Of a stretch of DNA of 64,000 nucleotides, positions 35,331 through 43,992 are shown piece after piece. The notes under the pieces were generated by a model. It was not told where the DNA came from. It did not search any database and saw only the letters and a program-made list of their open reading frames with translations. Source of the DNA: Microbacterium limosum. Lineage in GTDB: Bacteria > Actinomycetota > Actinomycetes > Actinomycetales > Microbacteriaceae. Every line of letters starts with the position of its first letter. Position 1 is the stretch's first letter. The position numbers and the translations under genes are program-made. The stretch lies in NCBI RefSeq assembly GCF_036324365.1, contig NZ_CP137080.1, forward strand, positions 2,604,001-2,668,000, read 5' to 3'.

Positions 35331-37538
35331 TCAGTCCTCGATGAGCTCGGCCTCGATGACGTCGTCGCTGTCGCCGGGATCGGATGCCGGGGCCGCGGGC
35401 CCGTCGCTCGTCAGCACCAGCGACGTGCCGTCGGCCGCGACATCCACCCGCACGACGTCGCCGTCGCGCACGCCGCCCGCGAGGATCGCCATCGCGAGGC
35501 GGTCCTGGATCTCCGACTGGATCAGCCGCCGCAGGGGCCGAGCCCCGAACACGGGATCGTACCCGCGCTCGGCGAGCCAGGCGCGTGCATCGGGGGTCAC
35601 GGCCACCGTCAGCCGACGCTCGTGCAGGCGGCGCTGGAGCGCATCCACCGCGAGCTCGACGATCTGCGCCAGGTCGTCCTGCGTGAGCGCCTGGAAGATG
35701 ACGATGTCGTCGAGCCGGTTGATGAACTCGGGCTTGAACGCCTGACGCACGAGCCCCTGCACGGCCTCGCGCTTCTGCTCGAGGGAGAGCGTGGGGTCGA
35801 TGAGGATCGGCGAGCCGAGGTTGGACGTGAGGATCAGGATGACGTTCTTGAAGTCGACCGTGCGGCCCTGACCGTCGGTCAGGCGCCCGTCGTCCATCAC
35901 CTGCAGGAGCACGTCGAAGACCTCGGGGTGGGCCTTCTCGACCTCGTCGAGCAGCACGACCGAGTACGGGCGGCGCCGCACGGCCTCGGTGAGCTGGCCG
36001 CCCTGCTCGTAACCGATGTAGCCGGGAGGGGCGCCGACGAGCCGCGACACGGAGTGCTTCTCGCCGTACTCGGACATGTCGATGCGCACCATGGCGTGCT
36101 CGTCGTCGAAGAGGAACTCGGCGAGCGCCTTGGCGAGCTCCGTCTTGCCGACACCGGTGGGGCCGAGGAAGAGGAAGGAGCCGGTGGGGCGGTTCGGGTC
36201 GCTGATGCCCGCGCGCGAGCGACGGACCGCATCGGAGACGGCCTTCACTGCATCCTTCTGCCCGATCAGGCGCTTGCCGAGCTCGGCCTCCAGGTGCAGC
36301 AGCTTCTCCGTCTCGCCCTGCAGGAGCCGCCCGACGGGGATTCCCGTCCACGCCGCGATGACGTTCGCGATGTCCTCGTCGGTGACCTGGTCGTTCACCA
36401 TGCGGTCCTCGCTGGACTCGGCCCGCTCGGCTTCCATGAGCTGCCGCTCCAGCGCGGGGATCTCGCCGTACAGCAGCCGCGACGCCTTCTCGAGGTTGCC
36501 CTCGCGCTGGGCGCGCTCGGCGTCCACGCGCGCGGCGTCGAGACGCGTCTTGAGGTCACCGACCAGGTTCAGCGACGCACGCTCGTGCTCCCACCGTTCC
36601 TGCAGCTCGCCGAGGCGCGCCTCCTGCGTCTTGAGGTCCTCGCGCAGCTTGGCAAGCCGCTCCTTCGAGGCGTCGTCCTTCTCCTTCTTCAGCGCGAGCT
36701 CCTCGAGCTTCAGCCGGTCGACGTGGCGCCGCAGCTCGTCGATCTCGAGCGGCGCGGAGTCGATCTCCATGCGCAGCCGCGACGCAGCCTCGTCGATGAG
36801 GTCGATGGCCTTGTCGGGCAGCTGCCGGCTCGGGATATACCGGTGCGACAGGGATGCCGCGGCCACGAGCGCGGCGTCGGCGATCGCGACCTTGTGGTGG
36901 GCCTCGTACCGCTCCTTCAACCCGCGCAGGATCGCGACGGTGTCCTCGACGCTGGGCTCGCCGACGTACACCTGCTGGAAGCGGCGCTCGAGCGCGGCAT
37001 CCTTCTCGATGAACTCGCGGTACTCGTTGAGCGTCGTCGCGCCGATCAGGCGCAGCTCGCCGCGGGCCAGCATCGGCTTGAGCATGTTGGATGCCGCGAC
37101 CGAGCCCTCCCCGCCGCCCGCGCCCATCAGCACGTGCAGCTCGTCGATGAAGGTGATGACGCGACCCTCGGACTCGGTGATCTCCTTGAGCACGCTCTTG
37201 AGCCGCTCCTCGAACTGTCCGCGGTACATCGCCCCGGCGACGAGCGCGGAGATGTCGAGGGTGATGAGCTCCTTGTCCTTGAGGGACTCCGCGACATCGC
37301 CCGCGACGATGCGCTGTGCGAGGCCCTCGACGACGGCGGTCTTGCCGACGCCGGGCTCGCCGATCAGCACGGGGTTGTTCTTCGTGCGGCGCGTGAGCAC
37401 CTGGCTGACGCGCCGGATCTCGGCGTCGCGTCCGATGACGGGGTCGAGCTTGCCCTGCTTCGCGCGCTCGGTGAGGTTGATGCCGAACTGCTCGAGGGCG
37501 CTCTGCTGCTCCTCCTGCGGCTGCTGGCCTGGTTGCAT
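35331..37538 (-). CDS. clpB: ClpB-type disaggregase chaperone without the N-terminal domain
   Basis: AAA+ disaggregase, 735 residues from ATG 37538 ([19 protein letters not shown]). Two ATPase modules are complete: Walker [17 protein letters not shown] and [16 protein letters not shown], with the coiled-coil M-domain between them (about residues 250-390). The C-terminus is acidic and ends [10 protein letters not shown]. The usual 140-residue N-domain is missing, so the protein resembles the short ClpB form; it should work with DnaK/DnaJ/GrpE encoded at 56210-59673. An HspR operator (HAIR) sits 40 bp upstream. Confidence 0.94.
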   Translation of the reverse strand: MQPGQQPQEEQQSALEQFGINLTERAKQGKLDPVIGRDAEIRRVSQVLTRRTKNNPVLIGEPGVGKTAVVEGLAQRIVAGDVAESLKDKELITLDISALVAGAMYRGQFEERLKSVLKEITESEGRVITFIDELHVLMGAGGGEGSVAASNMLKPMLARGELRLIGATTLNEYREFIEKDAALERRFQQVYVGEPSVEDTVAILRGLKERYEAHHKVAIADAALVAAASLSHRYIPSRQLPDKAIDLIDEAASRLRMEIDSAPLEIDELRRHVDRLKLEELALKKEKDDASKERLAKLREDLKTQEARLGELQERWEHERASLNLVGDLKTRLDAARVDAERAQREGNLEKASRLLYGEIPALERQLMEAERAESSEDRMVNDQVTDEDIANVIAAWTGIPVGRLLQGETEKLLHLEAELGKRLIGQKDAVKAVSDAVRRSRAGISDPNRPTGSFLFLGPTGVGKTELAKALAEFLFDDEHAMVRIDMSEYGEKHSVSRLVGAPPGYIGYEQGGQLTEAVRRRPYSVVLLDEVEKAHPEVFDVLLQVMDDGRLTDGQGRTVDFKNVILILTSNLGSPILIDPTLSLEQKREAVQGLVRQAFKPEFINRLDDIVIFQALTQDDLAQIVELAVDALQRRLHERRLTVAVTPDARAWLAERGYDPVFGARPLRRLIQSEIQDRLAMAILAGGVRDGDVVRVDVAADGTSLVLTSDGPAAPASDPGDSDDVIEAELIED

Positions 37539-37577
37539 GGTCGTCCGTTCTCGAGAGATCCTCGGGCTCACGTCTAA

Positions 37578-37598
37578 CTTGAGCCTTATTGGCTCAAC
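37578..37598. promoter_or_regulatory. HAIR operator (HspR site) upstream of clpB
   Basis: CTTGAGC-CTTATTG-GCTCAAC matches the HAIR consensus CTTGAGT-N7-ACTCAAG in spacing and arms. It lies 40 bp upstream of the clpB start. The same arms occur at the dnaK promoter (59756-59776), and the HspR gene is in this window (55770-56210). Confidence 0.85.
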
Positions 37599-37671
37599 TT
37601 TAACACTGCCCGGACGCCGACGCCAATGCCCCCACGGGGCGCGCAGGGCGTCGGGGCCCACCCCGCGCCAG

Positions 37672-37755
37672 GACAACATTCCGGATGCATCGGCGCGGAG
37701 CGGCCGCCGGGGCGGCGGACGGCCGGCTCACCCCGCATCCCACCGGAATGTTGTC
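37672..37755. repeat. Long-range inverted repeat upstream of clpB
   Basis: GACAACATTCCGG (37672-37684) is exactly repeated in inverted form at 37743-37755, with 58 nt between. Weaker internal complementarity (GGATGC with GCATCC) exists. It lies in the stretch between the GlxA-type gene's stop and the clpB promoter, with both flanking genes read leftward. Confidence 0.7.
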
Positions 37756-37791
37756 GCAGCCACGGCGCACAGCCCCGGTCCGCCCCCGGGG

Positions 37792-38739
37792 TCAGGCGGC
37801 GAACGTGGCCCGGTACGCCGTGGGGGTCGTCCCCAGCATCCGGGTGAAGTTCTGGCGCAGCACCGCCGCGGATCCGAAGCCGCAGTCCTGCGCGATCCGG
37901 TCGAGCCCCAGGTCCGTCGTCTCCAGCAGGCGCTGGGCGTGGATGATCCGCTGCCGCGCGAGCCAGGCGGCGGGGGTCGCCCCGAAGTCGGCCTTGAATC
38001 TGCGGGCGAATGTGCGCGGCGACATGTGCGCACGTGCCGCGACCTGCTCCACCGTCAGGTCGTGGCGCAGGTTCTCGAGCATCCAGTCGGCGACGGGGGT
38101 GAGCGAGAGCGAGGTCACCCTCGGCAGCGGCCGGGCGATGAACTGCGCCTGCCCGCCGTCCCGCTGGGGCGCCACCACCATCCGGCGCGCGATGACATTG
38201 GTCACCTCGGCACCGAGCTCCTGTCGCAGCAGGTGCAGGCACGCGTCGAGACCCGCAGCCGTCCCGGCGCTCGTGATGATCTTGCCGTCCTGCACGTAGA
38301 GGACGTCGGGATCCACCTCGATCTCCGGGTACATCGCGCTCATCGTCTCGGCGTAGCGCCAGTGCGTCGTCGCCCGCCGCCCGTCGAGCACCCCGGATGC
38401 CGCGAGCACGAACGCGCCGCTGCACACGCTCAGCACCCAGGCGTCGCGCGCGACCGCGCCCCGCACGGCCTCGCATACCCGCTCGTCGGCCATCGCCCAC
38501 GTCGCCCGCGGGACGGGGGTGACGACGACGAGGTCGGCCACGGCCGCGAACGACAGGTCGTTCTCGACGGTGATCGAGAAGCCGAGGTTCGACGCGACGA
38601 GGCCGGGCTCGGCGGCGCAGATGCGGAAGTCGAACGGCGCGATGCCGTCGTCGGAGCGGTCGAGCCCGAACGCTTCGCACGCGAGCCCGAACTCGAAGGG
38701 CGAGAAGCCCTCCTGCACCACGACGGCGACCGTCTTCAT
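37792..38739 (-). CDS. GlxA-family AraC-type regulator with DJ-1/PfpI (GATase1-like) domain
   Basis: Transcriptional regulator, 315 residues. The N-terminal 190 residues form a DJ-1/PfpI-like domain ([25 protein letters not shown], nucleophile elbow [16 protein letters not shown]). The C-terminal 100 residues are the AraC DNA-binding domain ([32 protein letters not shown] and [19 protein letters not shown]). It is divergent from a small membrane-protein ORF, with a perfect palindrome between them. Ligand unknown. Confidence 0.92.
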   Translation of the reverse strand: MKTVAVVVQEGFSPFEFGLACEAFGLDRSDDGIAPFDFRICAAEPGLVASNLGFSITVENDLSFAAVADLVVVTPVPRATWAMADERVCEAVRGAVARDAWVLSVCSGAFVLAASGVLDGRRATTHWRYAETMSAMYPEIEVDPDVLYVQDGKIITSAGTAAGLDACLHLLRQELGAEVTNVIARRMVVAPQRDGGQAQFIARPLPRVTSLSLTPVADWMLENLRHDLTVEQVAARAHMSPRTFARRFKADFGATPAAWLARQRIIHAQRLLETTDLGLDRIAQDCGFGSAAVLRQNFTRMLGTTPTAYRATFAA

Positions 38740-38756
38740 CGCACCCCCGGAATCAG

Positions 38757-38807
38757 TGGCAGTTTTCCTACGAACAACGTCTACTCTGCCACTCGTGGCA
38801 GTTATCC
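38757..38807. promoter_or_regulatory. Palindromic operator with direct half-sites between the GlxA-type gene and the small ORF
   Basis: CTGCCAC-TC-GTGGCAG (38786-38801) is a perfect 16-bp palindrome. A TGGCAGTTTTCC copy at 38757-38768 repeats, with one change, the TGGCAGTTATCC at 38796-38807, and a further inverted half-site (ACTGCCA) lies just before the small ORF start. The arrangement between divergent genes fits autoregulation by the AraC-type protein. Confidence 0.55.
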
Positions 38808-38828
38808 GCTCATCGTAGCGTGACTGCC

Positions 38829-39065
38829 ATGATCCTGCTGATGAGCTTCCTCGCCCTCGCCGCTCTCACCGGCATCGCCGGCACCGTGCATCTCCTCCTC
38901 ACCGACGGCTACCGCCGCGTGCCGACCGACCGCGCCCGCATCCCCGACCGGACCCGATCCGAACCGGTCGCGTCAGAGTCCGCGGCGACCCGCGTACACG
39001 CCCAGAAGTCGCGCGACGTGAACCTCGGGGTCGAACTCCCGCGCGCCGTCGGCCGCACGCTGTGA
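38829..39065 (+). CDS. Small membrane protein (78 residues), uncertain
   Basis: Starting at ATG 38829, the product MILLMSFLALAALTGIAGTV continues with a charged tail (DGYRRVPTDRARIPDRTR). It has one hydrophobic helix and a basic, probably cytoplasmic C-terminus. The last 90 bases overlap the 3' end of the convergent glycosyltransferase gene, so the true end may be non-functional sequence. No good Shine-Dalgarno sequence is present. The gene lies opposite the GlxA-type regulator and shares its palindromic intergenic region. Confidence 0.42.
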   Translation: MILLMSFLALAALTGIAGTVHLLLTDGYRRVPTDRARIPDRTRSEPVASESAATRVHAQKSRDVNLGVELPRAVGRTL

Positions 39066-40235
39066 CGCGAGCACGACGCGTGCCGGGTCCTGCACGAGCG
39101 CGATGAGCATCTCCGCCATCGCCTCCGGTTCCGGGCCGGCGGCGCGCAGGCCGGCGACGTCGACACCCTCGGTCAGCGCCGGATCGACGTAGAAGACGCC
39201 GCGCCGCGCGTGCAGCGCCTCGACGATCGTCACCGGCTGATTGTCGAATCCGTACGAGGACAGCGCGACCACGTGCGACTGCCGCATGAGCTCCTGCACC
39301 CGGCCGCGATCGAGCCGTCCGTGGAAGCGCACCGGCAGCCCCTCGGCCGCCCGCTCGCCCTCGGCGCGCAGCGGCCCCTCGCCCACGACGTCGACCGACA
39401 GCGAGCCGCCGGGAAGACGGCGGGATGCCTCGGCGATCGCGGCGACGAACTCCATCAGCCTCTTCTCGGGCACGAGACGCCCGACCCAGACGATCCGCAG
39501 CGGAGCGTCCACCGACGTCAGCGGCTCGGCGGCCGCGTCGGGAAGCGCCACGGCGTTCGGCACCACGCGCACGTCGGCGAGGCCCGCCTCGCGGAGCCGC
39601 ACGGCCTGGTGCGCCGAGGGCGACACGACGGCATCCACCCGCTGACCGGTGGCGAGGGTCAGCCCCCGAAGGGCCGAGTCGAGGGGAGCCCCGGCGAGCG
39701 CGGCGCGTGAGGAGGGGAATCCGCGCAGCCAGCGGGCGAAGATCCGCACCGCGGCCGCCGCGACGCGGCCCGCCCCCCGCGGCACGGGCGCCTGCCAGAA
39801 GAAGGTGTGGACGGTCTGCACCGTGCGAAGACCCCGCCGGCGCGCCGCGCTGATCGCCGCGGCGGAGAGCCCGAACTCCGAGTGCACGTGCACGACCTCG
39901 ACACCGTGGTCGGCAAGGTGCTGCGCGAGGCGGGAGCGCAGCCCGGCGGTGTTGCGGATCACGGGCAGATCGACCCCCGGCAGGGTCACGCGGGCCGGGA
40001 CGAGAGCATCGGCGCCGCCGATGCCACGCCACTCGCGCAGCCAGGATGCCTCGGCATCCGCCGGCTCGGGAGCGATGAGCAGCACGTTGTGACCGGCCCG
40101 GCGCAGCAGCGTCGCCTCGTCGAGGAACGCGCTCTGCGCGCCGCCGAGGTAGTCGAGCGAGTAGTCGCAGACGAGCGCGACGCGGCGGGGCGTGCCGTCC
40201 CCGGAGCGCCCCCGATCGGCCGCGTCTGTCGTCAC
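38973..40235 (-). CDS. Glycosyltransferase family 4
   Basis: GT-B fold glycosyltransferase, 420 residues from GTG 40235, which overlaps the upstream gene by four bases. The N-terminal acceptor domain has VALVCDYSLDYLGGAQSAFLDEATLLRRAGHNV. The C-terminal donor domain has LRIVWVGRLVPEKRLMEFVAAIAEA and the EX7E-like region SSYGFDNQPVTIVEALHARRG. It is probably involved in glycolipid or cell-wall glycan assembly together with its neighbour. Exact sugar unknown. Confidence 0.88.
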   Translation of the reverse strand: MTTDAADRGRSGDGTPRRVALVCDYSLDYLGGAQSAFLDEATLLRRAGHNVLLIAPEPADAEASWLREWRGIGGADALVPARVTLPGVDLPVIRNTAGLRSRLAQHLADHGVEVVHVHSEFGLSAAAISAARRRGLRTVQTVHTFFWQAPVPRGAGRVAAAAVRIFARWLRGFPSSRAALAGAPLDSALRGLTLATGQRVDAVVSPSAHQAVRLREAGLADVRVVPNAVALPDAAAEPLTSVDAPLRIVWVGRLVPEKRLMEFVAAIAEASRRLPGGSLSVDVVGEGPLRAEGERAAEGLPVRFHGRLDRGRVQELMRQSHVVALSSYGFDNQPVTIVEALHARRGVFYVDPALTEGVDVAGLRAAGPEPEAMAEMLIALVQDPARVVLASQRAADGAREFDPEVHVARLLGVYAGRRGL

Positions 40236-41485
40236 GACCCGACGGGCTGGCCGCGGTAGAGATCCTCGAACGTGCGCAGCGTGCGCTGGATGTCGTGGAT
40301 CTTCACGCCCTCGAGCGAGGCCTCCTGCATCTGGCGGAACCGATCGGCATCCGCCGACAGCACCGCGGCGAGCTTCTCGGCGAGGTCGTCGGCGCTCGCC
40401 GGGTCGAACAGATAGCCGTTCTCGCCGTCGTGCACGAGGTGGGGCAGCGCCATGGCGTCGGCGGCGACGACGGGCAGGCCCGACGCCATCGCCTCCATCG
40501 TCGCGATCGACTGCAGCTCGGCGATCGAGGGCATCGCGAAGACGCTCGCACGGCTGTAGATGCGGCGAAGCTCGTCGTCGTCGACGCGGCCGTGGAACGT
40601 CACGCGGTCGGCGAGCCCCAGCTCCTCCGCCAGGTGCTCCAGGTTCTTGCGCTGATCGCCTCCGCCGACGATGTCGACCTCGGTCTTCAGCCCGGGATCG
40701 AGCTGGGCGACGGCCCGCAGGAGCAGGTCGATCTGCTTCTCGCGCGTGAGCCGGCCGACGAAGAGCACGCGGTGGCGTTCGCGCGGCGTCAGGTCGGGGA
40801 GGTAGTTGCCGGCGTCGAGGCCGCAGGAGACGGGCAGCACCCCGTGGATGTCGATCGCCCGCTCGAGGAAGTCGGCGGCGTTGCGGGTCGGCGTCGTGAC
40901 CGCGCAGGCGAGCGCGAACGTGCGGGCGGCGTCGTCCCACGCGAGCTTCACGAAGAGGTCGTGCAGCGCCGGGGGCAGCGTGGTGTGATCGAGGATGTTC
41001 TCGGGCATCACGTGGTTGGTCGCCACGACCGGGATGCCGCGCTTGCGCGCCTCGCGGGCGAGGCCCCGCCCGATGACGATGTGCGACTGGATGTGCACGG
41101 CATCGGGCTTGACGGCGTCGAGCACCTGGCGCGCGTAGTGCTTGGAGCGCCACGGCCAGACGAAGCGGAGCCAGTCGTGCGGGGGCCATCGCACGGCGGG
41201 CAGCCGGTGGACCATGACCTGCTCGCCCTCGATCGTCTCCGGCCCGGGCGCCTGACGGCGGTAGCGCTGATTCGGGGCGACGATGTGCACGTCATGCCCC
41301 TTCGAGACGAGACCGGCGGCCAGGCGCTCGCTGAAGCGTGCCGCACCGTTCACATCGGGCGCGAACGTGTCGCAGCCCATGACGATCGTGAGAGGCCGTG
41401 CGGATGACGCGGCATCCGCCTCGGCGCGCGGCGATACGGGCGCGTCGGACTCGCGGTCGGCGCCGTGGGTCTCGGACGAACTCAC
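40232..41485 (-). CDS. Glycosyltransferase family 4 (PimB/MgtA-like)
   Basis: GT4 enzyme of 417 residues. Family features are IVMGCDTFAPDVNGAARFSERLAAGL (the P-x-x-G-G/A loop), HIQSHIVIGRGLAREAR, RVLFVGRLTREKQIDLLLRAVA and the EX7E motif around PSIAELQSIATMEAMASGLPVVA. It most resembles actinobacterial mannosyl- or glucuronosyl-diacylglycerol and PIM mannosyltransferases. It starts at GTG 41485. It is coupled to the second GT gene, suggesting sequential transfers on one acceptor. Confidence 0.88.
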   Translation of the reverse strand: MSSSETHGADRESDAPVSPRAEADAASSARPLTIVMGCDTFAPDVNGAARFSERLAAGLVSKGHDVHIVAPNQRYRRQAPGPETIEGEQVMVHRLPAVRWPPHDWLRFVWPWRSKHYARQVLDAVKPDAVHIQSHIVIGRGLAREARKRGIPVVATNHVMPENILDHTTLPPALHDLFVKLAWDDAARTFALACAVTTPTRNAADFLERAIDIHGVLPVSCGLDAGNYLPDLTPRERHRVLFVGRLTREKQIDLLLRAVAQLDPGLKTEVDIVGGGDQRKNLEHLAEELGLADRVTFHGRVDDDELRRIYSRASVFAMPSIAELQSIATMEAMASGLPVVAADAMALPHLVHDGENGYLFDPASADDLAEKLAAVLSADADRFRQMQEASLEGVKIHDIQRTLRTFEDLYRGQPVGS

Positions 41486-41629
41486 GGGGGGCTGCCAATC
41501 TGTGCGGCGGATGGGGGGCGTCTCACGTGCACGCGAGCAGTCACTCTACCCGAGGGGTTCGCGCGGACCCGGGAGGCGGGGCGGGTGCGCCCACACCGCG
41601 GGCCCAGGCATCCGCCCTACCCTGGGGGA

Positions 41630-42223
41630 ATGGCGAGACTGCAGGCCGATGCCCCGCGCGAGCGGTGGGTCCCCGTCACCGGGTCGCTGGGGTTGCGCGG
41701 CCGGCGGCATCGCAAGGCGGCGATCGGGATGCTGCTGGGCCAGGCGAACCGCGCGATGCGCGCCCCCGAGCGGCCGGGCTCGGGGATCGCGGCCTGGGCG
41801 ATGAGCCAGGCTGCCCCGCTGCTCATGCGCCGCGCGGCCGGTCGCGTGCTCGTCTGGGTGTGGAAGAGCGATCCGGAGCTGCTCGTCGTGATGGCGCAGG
41901 TGCAGGAGGCCACGCCGCAGGTACGGGCGGCGCGCGCGAGCATGCCGATGGAGTACGACGACACCGAGACCTTCCGCGGAACGTATCTGGGGGTCGGCGA
42001 ACGGCTGGTGGTCGACCTTCCGCCCGACGAGCGCACGCCGCCGTTCGCGACCTACACGTGGGACACCGGCACGCACCTCGTGACGGTGACCGCCGTGTGC
42101 AGCGACCGTGCGCGGTTCGGCACGGTGCGCGGCGCGGTCGACGACCTCGCCCGGTCGCTGCGTCTCGTCGAAGACGTGGCCGCCGGCGAGAGCGCCGGCG
42201 TTCTTCGCATCGATCCGGCCTGA
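41630..42223 (+). CDS. Hypothetical protein, 197 residues
   Basis: I do not recognise the family. The protein begins MARLQADAPRERWVPVTGSL at ATG 41630, preceded by GGGGG. It has no convincing membrane segment. The middle (ELLVVMAQVQEATPQVRAARASMPMEYDDTETF, in parts) and end (YTWDTGTHLVTVTAVCSDRARFG) look like a compact beta-rich domain. The longer frame upstream overlaps the divergent glycosyltransferase and is rejected. It reads in the same direction as the LON-domain gene 29 bp downstream. Confidence 0.68.
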   Translation: MARLQADAPRERWVPVTGSLGLRGRRHRKAAIGMLLGQANRAMRAPERPGSGIAAWAMSQAAPLLMRRAAGRVLVWVWKSDPELLVVMAQVQEATPQVRAARASMPMEYDDTETFRGTYLGVGERLVVDLPPDERTPPFATYTWDTGTHLVTVTAVCSDRARFGTVRGAVDDLARSLRLVEDVAAGESAGVLRIDPA

Positions 42224-42252
42224 CCCCGCCTCGACGGTGGCACGCTGTTGTC

Positions 42253-42891
42253 ATGCCGGTGCTGCCGATGTTCCCGCTGGGGTCCGCCCTGCTGCCCGGC
42301 ATGCCGCTGCCGCTGCGCATCTTCGAACCCCGCTACCGGCGACTCTTCGACGACGTCTCCGCAGCCGACGGCGCGTTCGGCGTCGTCCTCATCGAGCGGG
42401 GCGGCGAGGTGGGCGGCGGCGACCAGCGCTTCACCCGCGGCACGATGGCGCACATCCGCGGACACCGCGACGTGGGAGAGTCGATCCTCCTCGCCGCCGT
42501 CGGCGGCGACCGCTTCGACGTCGTCGGCTGGGAGGACGACGACCCCTACCCCCGGGCCCGCGTGAGGGAGGTCCCGGCCCTCGCCTGGGACGAGGACCTG
42601 CGGGCGGAACGGGATGCCGCGGAGCGCGACGTGCGCCGCCTCCTCGTCACCGCGACCGAGTTCGTCGACGTGCCGTGGTCGCCCGACGAGGAGCTCTCCG
42701 ACGACCCGGTGCTCTCGCTCTGGCAGCTCGCCGGGATCGCACCCATCGGCACGCTCGACCGCTACGGCATCCTCGCCTCCGACGACCTCGCGACGGTCGT
42801 GAGCCGGCTGCGCACGGCCGTATCCGACGCCGACGAGCTGATGCGCCTCACCACCGCGCCTCTCGAGGTCGACGACGAGGGGTACGACTGA
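42253..42891 (+). CDS. LON substrate-binding domain protein
   Basis: Stand-alone LON N-terminal-like domain (PUA-like), 212 residues, without protease or ATPase parts. Diagnostic N-terminus is LPMFPLGSALLPGMPLPLRIFEPRYRRLFDDV. Such proteins are widespread in actinobacteria, with unknown role. ATG 42253. The stop codon TGA at 42889-42891 lies inside the 23-bp repeat that marks the left edge of the genomic island. Confidence 0.9.
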   Translation: MPVLPMFPLGSALLPGMPLPLRIFEPRYRRLFDDVSAADGAFGVVLIERGGEVGGGDQRFTRGTMAHIRGHRDVGESILLAAVGGDRFDVVGWEDDDPYPRARVREVPALAWDEDLRAERDAAERDVRRLLVTATEFVDVPWSPDEELSDDPVLSLWQLAGIAPIGTLDRYGILASDDLATVVSRLRTAVSDADELMRLTTAPLEVDDEGYD

Positions 42892-42909
42892 AAATCGTGA
42901 GGTCACGGG
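42887..42909 (+). repeat. Left 23-bp direct repeat of the genomic island (attL-like)
   Basis: The 23 bases starting ACTGAAAATCGTGAGG and ending TCACGGG are identical to 54187-54209. They include the LON-gene stop codon. Read as tRNA they match positions 31-53 of tRNA-Phe (anticodon GAA in CTGAAAA, variable loop AGGTC, T-stem ACGGG). Confidence 0.82.
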
Positions 42910-42929
42910 ATCGACGCCCGTCGGAGCCA
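42888..42929 (+). other. 3' half of a tRNA-Phe gene (remnant)
   Basis: The 42 bases can be laid onto tRNA positions 32-73: anticodon loop CTGAAAA (GAA), anticodon 3' stem, variable loop AGGTC, T arm ACGGG-ATCGACG-CCCGT, acceptor 3' strand CGGAGCC and discriminator A. A GGCTCCG acceptor 5' strand is not found upstream; the bases there are the end of the LON gene. So only half a tRNA is present. A terminator follows. Confidence 0.75.
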
Positions 42930-42956
42930 CAAGGATCGTCATTACAACGGTCCCAG

Positions 42957-42990
42957 AAACCCTCGCCTAGCTTCTACATGGCGGGGGTTT
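42957..42990 (+). terminator. Rho-independent terminator after the tRNA-Phe remnant
   Basis: AAACCCTCGCC (42957-42967) pairs with GGCGGGGGTTT (42980-42990), one T-G wobble, 12-nt loop, then TGCTTTT. The position 27 bp after the tRNA remnant suggests that it came with the tRNA locus. Confidence 0.75.
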
Positions 42991-42992
42991 TG

Positions 42993-43259
42993 CTTTTCCC
43001 CGATGAGAGCCGATTTGCAATCCCGCGAACCAGGCTGCGATCCCCCGGCCCGTAGCGAGCGATGCGAGTCGAAACGCCCGGAGAGGGTGCTGATTCGTCA
43101 GCCGCGACGGCAGCTTGGGCCGGTCTGGGGCCGGTGAGTGCTCCGACCTGACTCGTGCCACTTTCGCGTGATCGGCGTCTCGAGGGCTCGGGATCGTTGA
43201 TTTTTCGGGGGTGCTGGTGCCCGCGCGGGGCACTAACGGCATCGATCTAGACTCGCTCG
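42993..43259. other. Island left end, no gene seen
   Basis: No credible coding frame is visible between the terminator and the IS1634-type fragment. The sequence has a short T-rich patch (GTTGATTTTTCGGGGG, near 43194) and no integrase gene or recognisable remnant. Confidence 0.5.
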
Positions 43260-43693
43260 GTGGGGTTGTTCGTGCGGAAGGTGCGCACGTCGTCGGGTGC
43301 GACGGCGGTGCAGATCGCACGCAAGCATCGCGGTGTCCGCACGATCGTGGAGCACATCGGCTCCGCTCATGACGACGCGCAGTTGGCGGCGCTAGTGCAG
43401 ACCGCGAAGGAGCGGATCACCGCCGGTCAGCTCGCGTTCGACCTGGACGCGCTGACCCCGACCGCGCCGACCGGGGTGGCGCCGACCGTCGTCGGTTCCC
43501 GATCCCGGGTGTTGTGGGAACTGCTCGAGACCACGTACCGGCGGATCGGGTTCGACACCGCCGTCGATGACGACACGTTCATGAAGCTCGTCCTGGCCCG
43601 AGTGGTCGAGCCGACGTCGAAGGCCGACACGATCCGGGTGCTCGAAGAGCTCGGGGTCCCCGCGCCCGGGCTGCGGACGATCTGGCGCACCCT
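43260..43693 (+). pseudogene. IS1634-family transposase, N-terminal fragment
   Basis: GTG 43260 starts a protein of IS1634/ISMsm type: FVRKVRTSSGATAVQIARKH, VEHIGSAHDDAQLAALVQTA and FMKLVLARVVEPTSKADTIRVLEELG. Homology continues to LRTIWRTL (about residue 144 of an expected 450-550) and then stops where the IS3-family terminal repeat begins. The remainder is not found on the other side of the IS stack, so the gene is dead. Confidence 0.85.
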
Positions 43694-43734
43694 TGAATCG
43701 CCTGTAAGTCTCTGAAGTGGCTGGCCTGGGGTCG

Positions 43735-43925
43735 GCTGGCAGGGTGGGTGCTGGTGCTCCGTCTGGTCGTGACTCTTGAATCGCCTGGCCTCCCGCTTCG
43801 GCGGGGTGCCTTTCCCAGGATCTGTCCGGCCGGGTGGGTGCCGGCGCCGACCCTGCCCACTCCGATGGCTTGATCAGAAGCTTGCCCGACCGTTCACGGC
43901 GGTCGTGGCCCATTACAGGCCTGCC
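43735..43925 (+). ncRNA. Predicted bridge-RNA-like ncRNA of the IS110 element
   Basis: In the order known for IS621-type bridge RNAs I find these parts. A left target guide at 43775-43788 (CTTGAATCGCCTGG) is identical to the actual target (43692-43703 plus GG after the right core). A hairpin CCCGC-TTCG-GCGGG lies at 43792-43805. A right target guide CCCAG at 43814-43818 is complementary to target CTGGG. A left donor guide AGAAGC at 43876-43881 equals the element's right end at 45059-45064. A hairpin CGACCG/CGGTCG lies at 43887-43905. A right donor guide TTACAG at 43913-43918 is complementary to CTGTAA at 43702-43707. The RNA limits are estimated. Confidence 0.72.
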
Positions 43926-43992
43926 TCGAAGTGACCATTCCCGGGTCGACGCCAGCAGTGACGTCAACCCAGTGGAGAGGATCACGGTCACC

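Noticed and set aside
42993..43259. Possible integrase or excisionase at the left end of the island
   Set aside because: No frame with tyrosine or serine recombinase motifs was found here or in 53886-54186.
43260..43715. Complete small gene of 151 residues
   Set aside because: The sequence is the start of an IS1634-type transposase and the last residues come from the IS3/IS110 junction, so it is a fragment.
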